Origin: Pseudomonas fluorescens | GTDB taxonomy: Bacteria; Pseudomonadota; Gammaproteobacteria; Pseudomonadales; Pseudomonadaceae | DNA length: 64,000 bases | Assembly: GCF_902497745.1 (NCBI RefSeq) | Contig: NZ_CABVHJ010000009.1 | Span: forward strand, 1 to 64,000 | Reading direction: 5' to 3' | Shown: positions 47,601 through 58,371 of the stretch, in pieces | How the letters are laid out: each line of letters begins with the position of its first letter | Numbering within the stretch: position 1 is the stretch's first letter | Position numbers and translations under genes: made by a program | The notes under the pieces: model-generated | Told to the model about the DNA's origin: nothing | Database searches by the model: none | What the model saw: the letters and a program-made list of their open reading frames with translations, nothing else

Positions 47601-48173
47601 CAATCCGAGCGTAAACGTTATCTGGATGCTCAGGACGCCGATCTGGTCGAAGCACTGGAAACGCTGGAAAACGTCATTCGCAAGATCGACAAGGAAACCC
47701 GCAACCGCTTTAAAGATACCTTTGATCAGATCAATGGCGGTTTACAGGCACTTTTTCCAAAAGTTTTCGGTGGTGGACGGGCGTATTTGGAACTGACGGG
47801 CGAAGATCTACTCGATACAGGGGTAACGATCATGGCGCAGCCGCCCGGGAAGAAGAACAGCACCATCCATTTGCTCTCTGGCGGGGAGAAAGCCCTGACC
47901 GCACTGGCACTGGTTTTTGCCATCTTCAAATTGAACCCGGCGCCGTTCTGCATGCTCGATGAGGTTGACGCGCCACTGGATGACGCTAACGTTGGACGCT
48001 ACGCACGCTTGGTCAAAGAGATGTCGCAGACCGTGCAGTTCATCTATATCACCCACAACAAGATCGCCATGGAAATGGCCGAGCAGTTGATGGGGGTAAC
48101 GATGCATGAACCGGGTTGTTCGCGACTGGTAGCCGTGGATGTCGAGGAGGCGATGGCGATGGTGGACGCCTGA
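44685..48173 (+). CDS. smc: Chromosome segregation ATPase SMC
   Basis: 1162 residues. Walker A GPNGCGKSN at 31-39, long coiled coils (about 170-500 and 650-1010) around a hinge (about 510-640), then the signature LSGGEKALTALALVF near 1064 and Walker B FCMLDEVDAPLDDANVGR. It compacts and segregates chromosomes as an SMC dimer with ScpA/ScpB. The start is GTG at 44685, giving MRLKCIKLAGFKSFVDPTTV, the conserved N-terminus; the ribosome binding site is weak, suggesting coupling to the GntR gene. Encoded beside zipA and ligA. Confidence 0.96.
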   Translation: MRLKCIKLAGFKSFVDPTTVNFPSNMAAVVGPNGCGKSNIIDAVRWVMGESSAKNLRGESMTDVIFNGSTSRKPVSQASIELVFDNSDGTLLGEYAAYAEISIRRKVTRDSQTTYYLNGTKCRRRDITDIFLGTGLGPRSYSIIEQGMISKLIESKPEDLRNFIEEAAGISKYKERRRETENRIRRTHENLARLTDLREELERQLERLHRQAEAAKKYQEFKAEERQLKAQLSALRWQDLNDQVGQRESIIGTQEISFEALVAEQRNADAAIERLRDGHHDLSERFNLVQGRFYSVGGDIARVEQSIQHGQQRLRQLQDDLKEAERARLETESHLGHDRTLLLTLGEELDMLTPEQEVTSAAAEEAAAALEDSESVMHGWQEQWDAFNLTAAEPRRQAEVQQSRIQQLETSMERLADRQKRLGEERALLSADPEDAAIMELNEQLAESEATLEDLQTSEEAQVEKLETLRQELQQALTAQQQAQGDLQRLNGRLASLEALQQAALDPGTGTAEWLKEHNLTERPRLAEGLKVEAGWELAVETVLGADLQAVLVDDFSGFDLSGFTQGDLRLLSPASDGVRVAGSLLDKVDAQIDLSPWLGQVKPVDSLEQALTLRGQLSAGESLISRDGYWVGRYFLRVRRASEAESGMLARGQEIEALHLEREEKEATVEAMETRLQTLRAQQRQQENGREHLRRLLQDEARQQGELKAQLSAGKAKAEQLTLRRTRLDEELVELGEQRELEHEQIGEARMQLQDALDAMALDTEQRELLLAQRDSLRERLDRVRQEARQHKDHAHQLAVRLGSLRAQHDSTRQALERLEMQAERLTEKREQLSLNLEEGEAPLEELRLKLEELLDKRMTVDEELKTAQIALEDADRELRDAEKRRTQAEQQSQLIRGQLEQQRMEWQALTVRRKALQDQLLEDGYDLNGVLATLTAQASEREAEEELERINARIQRLGAINLAAIDEYTQQSERKRYLDAQDADLVEALETLENVIRKIDKETRNRFKDTFDQINGGLQALFPKVFGGGRAYLELTGEDLLDTGVTIMAQPPGKKNSTIHLLSGGEKALTALALVFAIFKLNPAPFCMLDEVDAPLDDANVGRYARLVKEMSQTVQFIYITHNKIAMEMAEQLMGVTMHEPGCSRLVAVDVEEAMAMVDA

Positions 48174-48432
48174 GCCAGCGTGGTGTCGGAAAGGTAATTG
48201 AGGGTTGTAGGACTTTTTTACCGGGTTCGACTTGCTGGCCAATCGACATATTCGCGCAAGCCAATGAGACAGACGGTGTAAAGTTGTCTTTGGTCGTGCT
48301 AGTTTAATGTCAATTTTTCGTATACGTGGGCAAAACGCCTGTCAGAACATAGAGTTGGCGCCACGTTTTAAAGCGGTTTGCACAATGTAAACCCCTTATT
48401 TTTCAGCATTTTTTATAGAGGCACGGGATTAC

Positions 48433-49296
48433 ATGGAAATCGGTCTGCGCGAGTGGCTGATCGTCATCGGCATCATTGTGATAGCCGGTATTCTTTTCGA
48501 TGGCTGGCGCCGTATGCGCGGCGGCAAGGGAAAACTGAAATTCCGTCTTGACCGAAGTCTGTCCAACCTGCCGGACGAGGACACCAGCGCTGAGCTGTTG
48601 GGCCCGGCCCGTGTACTGGATACGCATCAAGAGCCGCAATTGGACGAACATGATCTGCCGTCGGTGAGCATGCCGGCCCGCGAAGCACGCGAGCCTCGCG
48701 AGTCCGGCTCGAAACGTGGCAAGCGTGGCGGCAACGGCCCGGCTCAGGGCGACCTGAACCTCGACCTGGATCTGGACGGCGGCCCGAGCTTCAGCAGCCG
48801 TGACGACGACCTCGTTGAAGGCACCAAGCCTGCTTCGGCGGCGGTCGACAAGGATCAGCCACAAGCCGAAGAGGTATTGGTCATCAGTGTGATCTGCCGT
48901 GACGCTGCCGGCTTCAAAGGCCCGGCACTGTTGCAGAACATCCTGGAAAGCGGCCTGCGTTTTGGCGAGATGGATATTTTCCACCGTCACGAAAGCATGG
49001 CTGGCAACGGTGAAGTGCTGTTCTCCATGGCCAACGCGGTCAAGCCGGGCATCTTTGATCTGGACGACATCGACCATTTCAGCACCCCGGCGGTGAGCTT
49101 CTTCCTCGGCTTGCCGGGTCCGCGTCATCCGAAGCAGGCCTTCGACGTGATGGTGGCGGCAGCACGCAAGTTGTCCCAGGAACTGAACGGCGAACTGAAA
49201 GATGACCAGCGCAGTGTTTTGACCGCGCAGACCATCGAGCACTACCGTCAGCGCATCGTCGAATTCGAACGTCGCGCCCTGACCCAGAAGCGCTAA
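48433..49296 (+). CDS. zipA: Cell division protein ZipA
   Basis: 287 residues. N-terminal membrane helix (about 8-24, [18 protein letters not shown]) with the N-terminus outside, a charged, low-complexity linker (about 30-145) and the C-terminal FtsZ-binding domain (about 145-280, [23 protein letters not shown]). It tethers FtsZ to the membrane at the septum. ATG follows AGAGGCACGGGATTAC. The linker is shorter than in E. coli. The 259 bp between smc and zipA (48174-48432) show no feature beyond a likely promoter. Confidence 0.95.
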   Translation: MEIGLREWLIVIGIIVIAGILFDGWRRMRGGKGKLKFRLDRSLSNLPDEDTSAELLGPARVLDTHQEPQLDEHDLPSVSMPAREAREPRESGSKRGKRGGNGPAQGDLNLDLDLDGGPSFSSRDDDLVEGTKPASAAVDKDQPQAEEVLVISVICRDAAGFKGPALLQNILESGLRFGEMDIFHRHESMAGNGEVLFSMANAVKPGIFDLDDIDHFSTPAVSFFLGLPGPRHPKQAFDVMVAAARKLSQELNGELKDDQRSVLTAQTIEHYRQRIVEFERRALTQKR

Positions 49297-49301
49297 GGCC
49301 A

Positions 49302-49388
49302 AGATCAAAAGATCGCAGCCTCGTTTCACTCGACAGCTCCTACAGGATTGCGATGTCTGTAGGAGCTGCCGAAGGCTGCGATCTTTTG
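49302..49388. repeat. REP pair between zipA and ligA, one copy diverged
   Basis: The right copy (49358-49388) is canonical; the left has TCGTTTCACTCGACAG in place of TTCGGCAG, showing decay. Confidence 0.8.
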
Positions 49389-49411
49389 CTTCTGCTGCCA
49401 GAGATAGATGA

Positions 49412-51813
<2,402 letters not shown>

Positions 51814-51814
<1 letters not shown>

Positions 51815-51925
51815 GATCAAAAGATCGCAGCCTGCGGCAGCTCCTACAGAGCTAGTGTTCCACCACGATAACGCGGGTGTCCACTGATCTCCTGTAGGAG
51901 CTGCCGAAGGCTGCGATCTTTTGAT
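51814..51925. repeat. REP pair after ligA
   Basis: Inverted pair of AGATCAAAAGATCGCAGCC and its complement; the first base is the last base of the ligA stop codon. Confidence 0.85.
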
Positions 51926-52000
51926 TTTCCCACGCAGAGCGTTGGAACGATCAACCCGCAAGAATGATCTAGTCTTGGCAAGCCCCAGGGAGAGATCGCC

Positions 52001-53164
52001 ATGCACCGCTTTTTCGAGCAGCTCAGTTCCCGCATCATCGCGCCGTTCATGGGCGAATCTTCGCGCAACAGCAAAGTCTGGCCGTGCCGCTGCGGCCAGT
52101 CGCTGTTCTTTCGCAACAGCCAGTGCCTGGCGTGTAATGCCCTGCTTGGTTATCAACCCGAAGAAAGTCGCCTGACCTCGCTGCAACCGGGGCCATACGC
52201 GGGCACCTGGATGCTCGACGCCGATCCCGACTCGGGATTGTTCCGCCGCTGCGCCAACCTCGACACAGCCGCCGCGTGCAACTGGCTGCTGCCGGCCAAC
52301 GATCACGACAGCCTGTGCATCGCTTGCAGCCTCAACCGCACAATCCCTGACTTGTCCGACCCGGACAACCCCGAACGCTGGCGCAAAGTCGAAATCGCCA
52401 AGCGTCGTCTCGTCGCGCAACTGATCACCCTCGGCCTGCAAGTCGTCCCGAAAACCGTCGATGAAGACACTGGGCTGGCCTTCGATTTCATCGGTGTCGA
52501 CCTCGAAGGCAACGCACCGATGACCGGCCACGCCAACGGCCTGATCACCCTCGACATCAAGGAAGCCGACGATGCTCACCGTGAACAGGTGAGGGCGGCG
52601 ATGCACGAACCCTATCGTACGCTTCTTGGGCATTTCCGTCATGAGGTCGGCCATTATTACTGGGATCGCCTGATCGCCGACGGCCCATGGCTCGGCTCAT
52701 TCCGCAACCTGTTCGGCGACGAACGCGCCAGTTACGCCGAGGCGCTTGATCGCCACTATCAGCAAGGCGCGCCACTCGACTGGCCGCAGCACTACGTCAG
52801 CGCCTACGCAACCATGCACCCGTGGGAAGACTGGGCGGAAACCTGGGCGCATTACCTGCACATGATGGACGCTGTGGACACCGCGCTGGGTTTCGGCATG
52901 AGCGCGCGGGAAATGGATTTCGACTACCAGCCGTTTCCGACCAGCACGCTGTACGACCCGGAGCATCCTGGCGGCGAGGCGTTTCTGTCGTTCGTCAACG
53001 CGTGGATTGAACTGGCCGGCATGCTCAACGAATTGTCGCGCAGCATGGGCCAGCCGGATTTCTACCCGTTCGTACTGCCAGCCGCTGCGATTGCCAAGCT
53101 GCACTTCATTCATCTGGTGATCCAGCAGGCAGGCGGCAGGGCGGATGAAGTTCTGGCCCTGTAG
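52001..53164 (+). CDS. Putative zinc-binding metallopeptidase (DUF2248-like)
   Basis: 387 residues. N-terminal zinc-ribbon segment (about 28-50, CRCGQSLFFRNSQCLACNALLG) and a second cysteine cluster (near 87-110), then a zincin-like domain with HExxH at 214-218 (HEVGHYYWD) and a downstream ERASYAEA segment that may give the third ligand. No signal peptide or membrane helix. It resembles the conserved hypothetical 'zinc-binding metallopeptidase' family, whose substrate is unknown to me. ATG 52001 follows CAGGGAGAGATCGCC. The TAG stop lies inside a REP copy. Confidence 0.8.
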   Translation: MHRFFEQLSSRIIAPFMGESSRNSKVWPCRCGQSLFFRNSQCLACNALLGYQPEESRLTSLQPGPYAGTWMLDADPDSGLFRRCANLDTAAACNWLLPANDHDSLCIACSLNRTIPDLSDPDNPERWRKVEIAKRRLVAQLITLGLQVVPKTVDEDTGLAFDFIGVDLEGNAPMTGHANGLITLDIKEADDAHREQVRAAMHEPYRTLLGHFRHEVGHYYWDRLIADGPWLGSFRNLFGDERASYAEALDRHYQQGAPLDWPQHYVSAYATMHPWEDWAETWAHYLHMMDAVDTALGFGMSAREMDFDYQPFPTSTLYDPEHPGGEAFLSFVNAWIELAGMLNELSRSMGQPDFYPFVLPAAAIAKLHFIHLVIQQAGGRADEVLAL

Positions 53165-53189
53165 GAGCTGCCGAAGGCTGCGATCTTTA
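53160..53189. repeat. Single REP copy providing the stop of the metallopeptidase gene
   Basis: TGTAGGAGCTGCCGAAGGCT then GCGATCTTT; TAG at 53162-53164 is the stop codon. Confidence 0.8.
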
Positions 53190-53230
53190 TGTCCTTGAGC
53201 CCGTTCATATTTTTAATCTGCAACCAACGG

Positions 53231-53258
53231 TTGTAACTTCGTCTCAGATAGGTACAAT
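53231..53258 (+). promoter_or_regulatory. Sigma-70 promoter of the 4.5S RNA gene
   Basis: TTGTAA and TACAAT separated by 16 bp, with a CAACC...GGTTG dyad overlapping the -35. Predicted start is near 53265, about 25 nt upstream of the mature RNA. Confidence 0.65.
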
Positions 53259-53290
53259 GGCGCGGCTCGCCGATAGGCAAGCGTCGTTAT

Positions 53291-53400
53291 GGTGACCCCA
53301 TCGGTCCCCCCGCAACGATTACCCGTGAACCTGGTCAGAGCCGGAAGGCAGCAGCCACAGCGGGAACATTGTGTGCCGGGGTGTGGCTGGTGGGGTTACC
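53291..53400 (+). ncRNA. ffs: Signal recognition particle 4.5S RNA
   Basis: The apical domain is unmistakable: GTCAGAGCCGGAAGGCAGCA with the GGAA tetraloop, then GCCACAGCGGGAACA. The 5' GGTGACCCCA (53291-53300) pairs with TGGGGTTACC (53391-53400), closing the long rod. It binds Ffh for co-translational membrane targeting. Gene order ffs then dnaX-ybaB-recR is usual in pseudomonads. The exact mature ends are uncertain by a few bases. Confidence 0.93.
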
Positions 53401-53433
53401 ACCTTAACGAACAATCGAACGCTTCAACCAGAA

Positions 53434-53464
53434 CTGCATGGGTTTCACCCACTGCGGTTTTTTT
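53434..53464 (+). terminator. Terminator of ffs
   Basis: GCATGGGT-TTC-ACCCACTGC stem with one bulge, then GG and seven T. Confidence 0.8.
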
Positions 53465-53497
53465 GTGTCTGCGATTTGCCCAGCGCCCTGAGTCAAC

Positions 53498-53586
53498 TGT
53501 GGGAGCGAGCCTGCTCGCGAAGGCGTCAGACCTGCCAGAGATAAGTTGACTGTGAGACCGCTTTCGCGAGCAGGCTCGCTCCCACA
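53498..53586. repeat. REPIN after ffs
   Basis: Inverted pair of GGGAGCGAGCCTGCTCGCGAA ending just before the solute-binding protein gene's stop. Confidence 0.85.
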
Positions 53587-53590
53587 GGGG

Positions 53591-54340
53591 TTATGGGGTG
53601 GCTTCAGGGGAGCCGGTATAGAGCCGGATAATCTCATCAATCTCCCCCGACATTTTCATCCGCAACAACGTGCGCAAAATCCGCTGCACCGGCACTCTCG
53701 GATCGTTCCTCACATAACAACCCACCTTCTGCTCCTGCAACACGGCGACACCTTGCAGTTGCTGCTCAGGCATCAATCGCTGGTTAAACCAGTCCAGCGT
53801 CCACTGATTACTCACCGCATAGCGATAGCGCCCGGCCAGCAGTTTCTCCAGCACCTGCTCCTGATTGCGCGCATCTTCGCGTTGCAGGCGATCAGCGTCG
53901 AACAACGGTTGCAGAGTCGGGTAGGTGTAGCCAAGGACGGTGCCGATGGATTGGCGGGGCAGGTGCGCAGGGTCAGTGCTGGCCGGTTGATCCTTGCGGC
54001 TGATCAATAGATCGCGCTGAAAGAACAGCGGAAGGCTCCAGATGTAATCCCCCGACTGATTCGGCAGCCATGACTGCGCGGCATAGCAGCGCACGTCGAT
54101 CTCGCCGTGTTCCATGGCGCTCTGCACGCGGGCGCGGGGCAGGACGTGAAACTCGGCCGGTACGCCGACCTGCGTGGCCAGGCTGAGCAACAGGTCGTAG
54201 AGAATGCCCTGGGTCGGGCGGCCGCGTTCGTATTGCACCATGGGCATGGCCCAGCTGTCGGGCATGGCGAAGCGCAGCGGGATTTGCGCTGCCGTCACAT
54301 TCAGGCTGATTCCCAGCAACGCCCCCACGGCCCACCGCAT
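53591..54340 (-). CDS. Periplasmic solute-binding protein (SBP family 3-like)
   Basis: 249 residues. Short signal peptide (MRWAVGALLGISLNVTAA) and two-lobe fold of the bacterial extracellular solute-binding family 3: GILYDLLLSLATQVG, then SIGTVLGYTYPTLQPLF and a C-terminal RMKMSGEIDEIIRLY helix. No permease or ATPase gene is nearby, so it may be an orphan sensor or share a transporter. Several residues of the amino-acid site are not evident, and the ligand is unknown. ATG follows CCGGAGCGTTT. Divergent from dnaX (145 bp). Confidence 0.8.
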   Translation of the reverse strand: MRWAVGALLGISLNVTAAQIPLRFAMPDSWAMPMVQYERGRPTQGILYDLLLSLATQVGVPAEFHVLPRARVQSAMEHGEIDVRCYAAQSWLPNQSGDYIWSLPLFFQRDLLISRKDQPASTDPAHLPRQSIGTVLGYTYPTLQPLFDADRLQREDARNQEQVLEKLLAGRYRYAVSNQWTLDWFNQRLMPEQQLQGVAVLQEQKVGCYVRNDPRVPVQRILRTLLRMKMSGEIDEIIRLYTGSPEATP

Positions 54341-54485
54341 AAACGCTCCGGTAATTCCCGATCCCGAGCCGATAAAAGCCTCTGCTGATGCAGCTTAGCC
54401 ATATTAGACGAGGACACCGGATGCAATTTTGCCCTTGCTCCGCTAGCATTAGCCGCTTCTGCTTCCTTCGCTGCGACGGTTTTCG

Positions 54486-56600
54486 ATGAGTTATCAGGTT
54501 CTTGCACGTAAATGGCGTCCGCGCTCGTTCCGCGAAATGGTCGGCCAGACCCATGTGCTCAAAGCTCTGATCAATGCCTTGGACAGCCAGCGGCTGCACC
54601 ACGCGTACCTGTTCACCGGTACACGTGGGGTGGGTAAAACCACAATTGCGCGGATCATTGCCAAATGCCTGAACTGTGAGACAGGTATCACTTCCAGCCC
54701 GTGCGGCGAGTGCTCGGTGTGCCGTGAAATCGACGAAGGCCGCTTCGTCGACCTGATCGAGATCGACGCCGCGAGCCGTACCAAGGTCGAAGACACCCGC
54801 GAGTTGCTCGACAACGTGCAGTACGCCCCAAGCCGTGGGCGCTTCAAGGTCTACCTGATCGACGAAGTGCACATGCTTTCCAGCCATTCCTTCAACGCGC
54901 TGCTGAAAACCCTCGAAGAGCCGCCGCCGTACGTCAAGTTCATCCTGGCGACCACTGACCCGCAGAAACTTCCGGCAACGATTTTGTCGCGCTGTCTGCA
55001 GTTCTCGCTGAAGAACATGACACCGGAGCGCGTGGTCGAGCATTTGACCCACGTCCTGACCGCCGAAAACGTGCCGTTTGAAGACGATGCACTGTGGTTG
55101 CTCGGTCGCGCCGCTGACGGTTCGATGCGAGACGCCATGAGCCTGACCGATCAGGCCATCGCTTTTGGTGAAGGCAAGGTTCTGGCCACCGACGTGCGGG
55201 CGATGCTCGGCACGCTGGATCACGGTCAGGTCTATGACGTCCTGCATTCGTTGATCGAAGGTGACGCCAAGGCGTTGCTCGAAGCGGTGCGTCATCTGGC
55301 CGAACAAGGGCCGGACTGGAACGGCGTGCTCTCGGAAATTCTCAACGTGCTGCACCGCGTGGCCATCGCTCAGGCGCTGCCGGAAGGCGTCGATAACGGC
55401 CATGGCGACCGCGATCGCGTGCTGGCTCTGGCCCAGGCGTTGCCGGCCGAAGATGTGCAGTTCTATTACCAGATGGGCCTGATCGGTCGCCGCGATTTGC
55501 CGCTGGCGCCGGATCCGCGCGGTGGTTTCGAAATGGTCTTGCTGCGGATGCTGGCCTTCCGGCCGGCAGATACGGCAGACGCACCGAGGCAACCGCTAAA
55601 GCCAGTGGGGATCAGCCAGGCCACAGTTGATTCCGCAAACTCAGTGGCTGCCGCGCCCAAGCCTGCGCCGGTAGTCGCTGCGGCGGTTGCGCCGGCTCCA
55701 GCGCCGGCACCCGTGGTAGCGCCAGCACCGGCTCCCGAGCCCGCGCCGGTTGCTCCTGTTGCCGCGCCAGAACCTGCGCCTGCGCCTGTCGTCGCCGAGG
55801 CAGTCGTCGATCTGCCGTGGAATGACCCGGTAGCGCCCGAGGCTGAGCCCGAGCCCGAGCCCGAGTCCGATCCCGAGCCTGCGCAGCAACCTGCCGTCGA
55901 ACCGGTGCTGGAAACCACCGCCGAGCAACCCGAGTTGCCGCCGATGCCGCTGCCGACCCCGGACAGCGTCGTTCCGGAGGCGCCAGAATGGGCTGCCGCA
56001 CCGATTCCCGAGCCGTCGGTCGCCGACGTCGATGCCGCCACCCCGGGCATGGACCTCGACGACGAGCCGCCGCTGGACGAGGATTACATCGAGCCGGACA
56101 TGGATTCGGCTTACAGTTACCTCGATGAACTGGCCAGCGAACACGCCGCCGAGCCTGCCCCGGAGCCCGAGCCAGAACCTGCTGCCGCACCGGCCACAGG
56201 TCTAGCGTTGCAATGGCTGGAGCTGTTCCCGAAACTGCCGATTTCCGGCATGACCGGCAGCATTGCCGCCAACTGCACATTGATCGCCGTCGATGGCGAT
56301 CATTGGCTGATGCACCTCGATCCGGCGCACAGCGCACTGTTCAACGCCACGCAGCAGCGGCGTCTGAACGATGCGTTGAACCAGTACCACGGTCGCACGC
56401 TGAGCCTGACCATCGAGCTGATCAAGCCCGAGCAGGAAACCCCGGCCCAGGCCGCGTCCCGTCGGCGTGCCAACCGTCAGCGCGAGGCGGAGGAATCGAT
56501 CCACGGTGATCCGTTCATCCAGCAGATGGTTCAGCAGTTCGGCGCGGTGGTGCGACACGATACTATTGAACCTGTCGAGGCCCTGGTCACTCAGGGCTAA
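54486..56600 (+). CDS. dnaX: DNA polymerase III subunit tau (and possibly gamma)
   Basis: 704 residues. Clamp-loader ATPase: Walker A GTRGVGKT at 45-52, zinc module C-N-C...C-x-x-C-x-x-C (about 63-80), DEVHML Walker B, and SRC box (ILSRCLQF). Domain III runs to about 365. A long linker rich in P, A and E (about 375-580) precedes the tau C-terminal polymerase- and helicase-contacting region (about 585-704). ATG follows a weak site, GCGACGGTTTTCG. I found no A-AAA-AAG-like slippery run at the end of domain III, so a gamma product by frameshift is not supported here. Confidence 0.95.
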   Translation: MSYQVLARKWRPRSFREMVGQTHVLKALINALDSQRLHHAYLFTGTRGVGKTTIARIIAKCLNCETGITSSPCGECSVCREIDEGRFVDLIEIDAASRTKVEDTRELLDNVQYAPSRGRFKVYLIDEVHMLSSHSFNALLKTLEEPPPYVKFILATTDPQKLPATILSRCLQFSLKNMTPERVVEHLTHVLTAENVPFEDDALWLLGRAADGSMRDAMSLTDQAIAFGEGKVLATDVRAMLGTLDHGQVYDVLHSLIEGDAKALLEAVRHLAEQGPDWNGVLSEILNVLHRVAIAQALPEGVDNGHGDRDRVLALAQALPAEDVQFYYQMGLIGRRDLPLAPDPRGGFEMVLLRMLAFRPADTADAPRQPLKPVGISQATVDSANSVAAAPKPAPVVAAAVAPAPAPAPVVAPAPAPEPAPVAPVAAPEPAPAPVVAEAVVDLPWNDPVAPEAEPEPEPESDPEPAQQPAVEPVLETTAEQPELPPMPLPTPDSVVPEAPEWAAAPIPEPSVADVDAATPGMDLDDEPPLDEDYIEPDMDSAYSYLDELASEHAAEPAPEPEPEPAAAPATGLALQWLELFPKLPISGMTGSIAANCTLIAVDGDHWLMHLDPAHSALFNATQQRRLNDALNQYHGRTLSLTIELIKPEQETPAQAASRRRANRQREAEESIHGDPFIQQMVQQFGAVVRHDTIEPVEALVTQG

Positions 56601-56667
56601 TAACTGAAGGCGTTCGGCTCCATTGGGCCGGGCGCTGTTTTGATCCAAGTACTTTGAGGTGATTCCC

Positions 56668-57006
56668 ATGATGAAAGGTGGCATGGCCGGCCTGATGAAG
56701 CAGGCGCAGCAGATGCAGGAAAAAATGGCCAAGATGCAGGAAGAGCTGGCCAACGCCGAAGTCACCGGTAAGGCCGGCGGCGATATGGTCACCGTGGTGA
56801 TGACTGGTCGTCACGACGTCAAAAGCGTGAGCATCGACCCAAGCCTGGTCGAGGGCATGAGCGAAGACGACAAAGAGATGCTGGAAGCGGTCATTGCCTC
56901 CGCCGTCAACGACGCTGTGCGCAAGATCGAGAAAAACAGCCAGGACAAAATGGGCAACATGACCGCCGGCATGAACCTGCCAGCCGGTATGAAACTGCCA
57001 TTCTGA
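56668..57006 (+). CDS. ybaB: Nucleoid-associated protein YbaB/EbfC
   Basis: 112 residues, the standard length. [20 protein letters not shown] start, coiled helix, and a glycine/methionine-rich tail ([16 protein letters not shown]). It binds DNA as a dimer. I chose ATG 56668 because GAGGTGATTCCC precedes it; a GTG 9 bp upstream is too close to that site. It lies between dnaX and recR as in most gamma-proteobacteria, but recR is separated here by an oxidoreductase gene. Confidence 0.94.
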   Translation: MMKGGMAGLMKQAQQMQEKMAKMQEELANAEVTGKAGGDMVTVVMTGRHDVKSVSIDPSLVEGMSEDDKEMLEAVIASAVNDAVRKIEKNSQDKMGNMTAGMNLPAGMKLPF

Positions 57007-57035
57007 TTCGCCAATCGGCGGCAGATGAGCTACAC

Positions 57036-57065
57036 AAAATGCCAGGCCTTGCGCCTGGCATTTTT
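57036..57065 (+). terminator. Terminator after ybaB
   Basis: ATGCCAGGC/GCCTGGCAT stem with five-base loop, A run before and T run after. Confidence 0.9.
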
Positions 57066-57104
57066 GTTTCTGACTCTTGGAAGTGCGGTGTCTTTGAGGC
57101 CGCC

Positions 57105-57169
57105 TTCGCGAGCAGGCTCGCTCCCACAGGGAAATGCATTCCAAAGGTGGGAGCGAGCCTGCTCGCGAA
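57105..57169. repeat. REPIN after ybaB
   Basis: Inverted pair with spacer GGGAAATGCATTCCAAAGG, nearly the spacer of the copy at 39827. Confidence 0.85.
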
Positions 57170-57270
57170 TGAACTCACCTCGGTACAACTGAATAAACAT
57201 CGAACGCGCAAAAGCTTCAACGGTCTGCTCCCTATACCCGCTGAATTCACACTTCACAGGAGACGCTGAC

Positions 57271-58305
57271 ATGTCCGACCCCCTCACGCTCAATCAACGC
57301 TTCGTCCTCGCCTCACGCCCGGTCGGTGCGCCGACCCCGGAAAACTTCCGCCTCGAACGTGAAGCGTTGCCGGATCTTGCGGACGGCGAGGTACTGCTGA
57401 AAACCCTCTACCTGTCCCTCGATCCCTACATGCGCGGACGCATGAGCGACGCACCGTCCTACGCCGCGCCGGTACAAATCGGCGAAGTGATGACCGGCGG
57501 CGCTGTCAGCCGTGTCGAAGACTCCCGTCATCCAAAATTCCATAAAGGCGACCTGGTCGTTGGCGCCACCGGTTGGCAGAGCCACAGCATCAGCGACGGC
57601 CGCAACATCATCCCGATCCCGTCCGGGCTGCCAAGTCCATCGATGGCGCTGGGCGTACTCGGCATGCCGGGGATGACCGCGTATATGGGCCTGATGGACA
57701 TCGGTCAGCCGAAAGAGGGCGAGACACTGGTTGTTGCCGCCGCTTCCGGTGCGGTGGGCTCGGTGGTCGGCCAAGTGGCGAAGATCAAAGGCCTGCGCGC
57801 GGTCGGCGTGGCCGGCGGTGCCGAGAAGTGCAAATACGTGGTCGAGGAACTGGGCTTTGACGCCTGCATCGATCACAAGGCGGCGGATTTTGCTGAACAG
57901 TTGGCCAAGGCCTGTCCTGATGGCATCGACATCTATTACGAGAACGTCGGTGGTCATGTGTTCGATGCGGTGGTGCCGCTGCTCAATCCCAAGGCGCGCA
58001 TTCCGTTGTGCGGTCTGATCGCCGGTTACAACGCCTCCGAGGCGCCGCAAGGCCCGGATCGTCTGCCGATGCTGCAACGTACTCTGCTGACCAAGCGCGT
58101 GCGGATCCAGGGTTTCATCGTGTTCGACGATTACGGCGATCGTCAGCCGGAGTTCATCAGCCACATGGTGCCGTGGGTGCGCGACGGCAAGGTCAAATTC
58201 CGCGAAGACGTGGTGGAAGGTCTGGAGCAGGCGCCCGAGGCGTTTATCGGTCTGCTCGAGGGGCGCAACTTCGGCAAACTGGTGGTGAAGGTCGCCCAGG
58301 ACTGA
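57271..58305 (+). CDS. NADPH-dependent zinc-less MDR oxidoreductase (CurA-like)
   Basis: 344 residues, medium-chain dehydrogenase/reductase of the leukotriene B4 dehydrogenase/CurA group. GroES-like N-terminus with LSLDPYMRGRMSD, nucleotide site ASGAVGSVVGQVAKIKGLRAVG (about 152-173), DIYYENVGGHVFDAV and GFIVFDDY. No catalytic-zinc ligands. It likely reduces the double bond of an alpha,beta-unsaturated ketone. ATG follows ACAGGAGACGCTGAC. It interrupts the ybaB-recR order and has its own terminator-separated transcription. Confidence 0.9.
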   Translation: MSDPLTLNQRFVLASRPVGAPTPENFRLEREALPDLADGEVLLKTLYLSLDPYMRGRMSDAPSYAAPVQIGEVMTGGAVSRVEDSRHPKFHKGDLVVGATGWQSHSISDGRNIIPIPSGLPSPSMALGVLGMPGMTAYMGLMDIGQPKEGETLVVAAASGAVGSVVGQVAKIKGLRAVGVAGGAEKCKYVVEELGFDACIDHKAADFAEQLAKACPDGIDIYYENVGGHVFDAVVPLLNPKARIPLCGLIAGYNASEAPQGPDRLPMLQRTLLTKRVRIQGFIVFDDYGDRQPEFISHMVPWVRDGKVKFREDVVEGLEQAPEAFIGLLEGRNFGKLVVKVAQD

Positions 58306-58371
58306 GTATTTGACGCTGGCCAGAGGCGCGGGTATAAACCGCGTCTCGTTGTTTTGTCGGACTTTTTACCC

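Noticed and set aside
53289..53549. 86-codon open frame over the 4.5S RNA region
   Set aside because: It overlaps ffs, its terminator and a REPIN; no ribosome binding site or similarity.
55560..55860. Programmed frameshift in dnaX producing gamma
   Set aside because: No A-AAA-AAG or similar slippery run with a following hairpin was found at the end of domain III; the region is a GC-rich P/A linker.
55640..56200. Tandem nucleotide repeat in dnaX
   Set aside because: The repetitiveness reflects a low-complexity P/A/E linker in the protein and not a separate DNA repeat.
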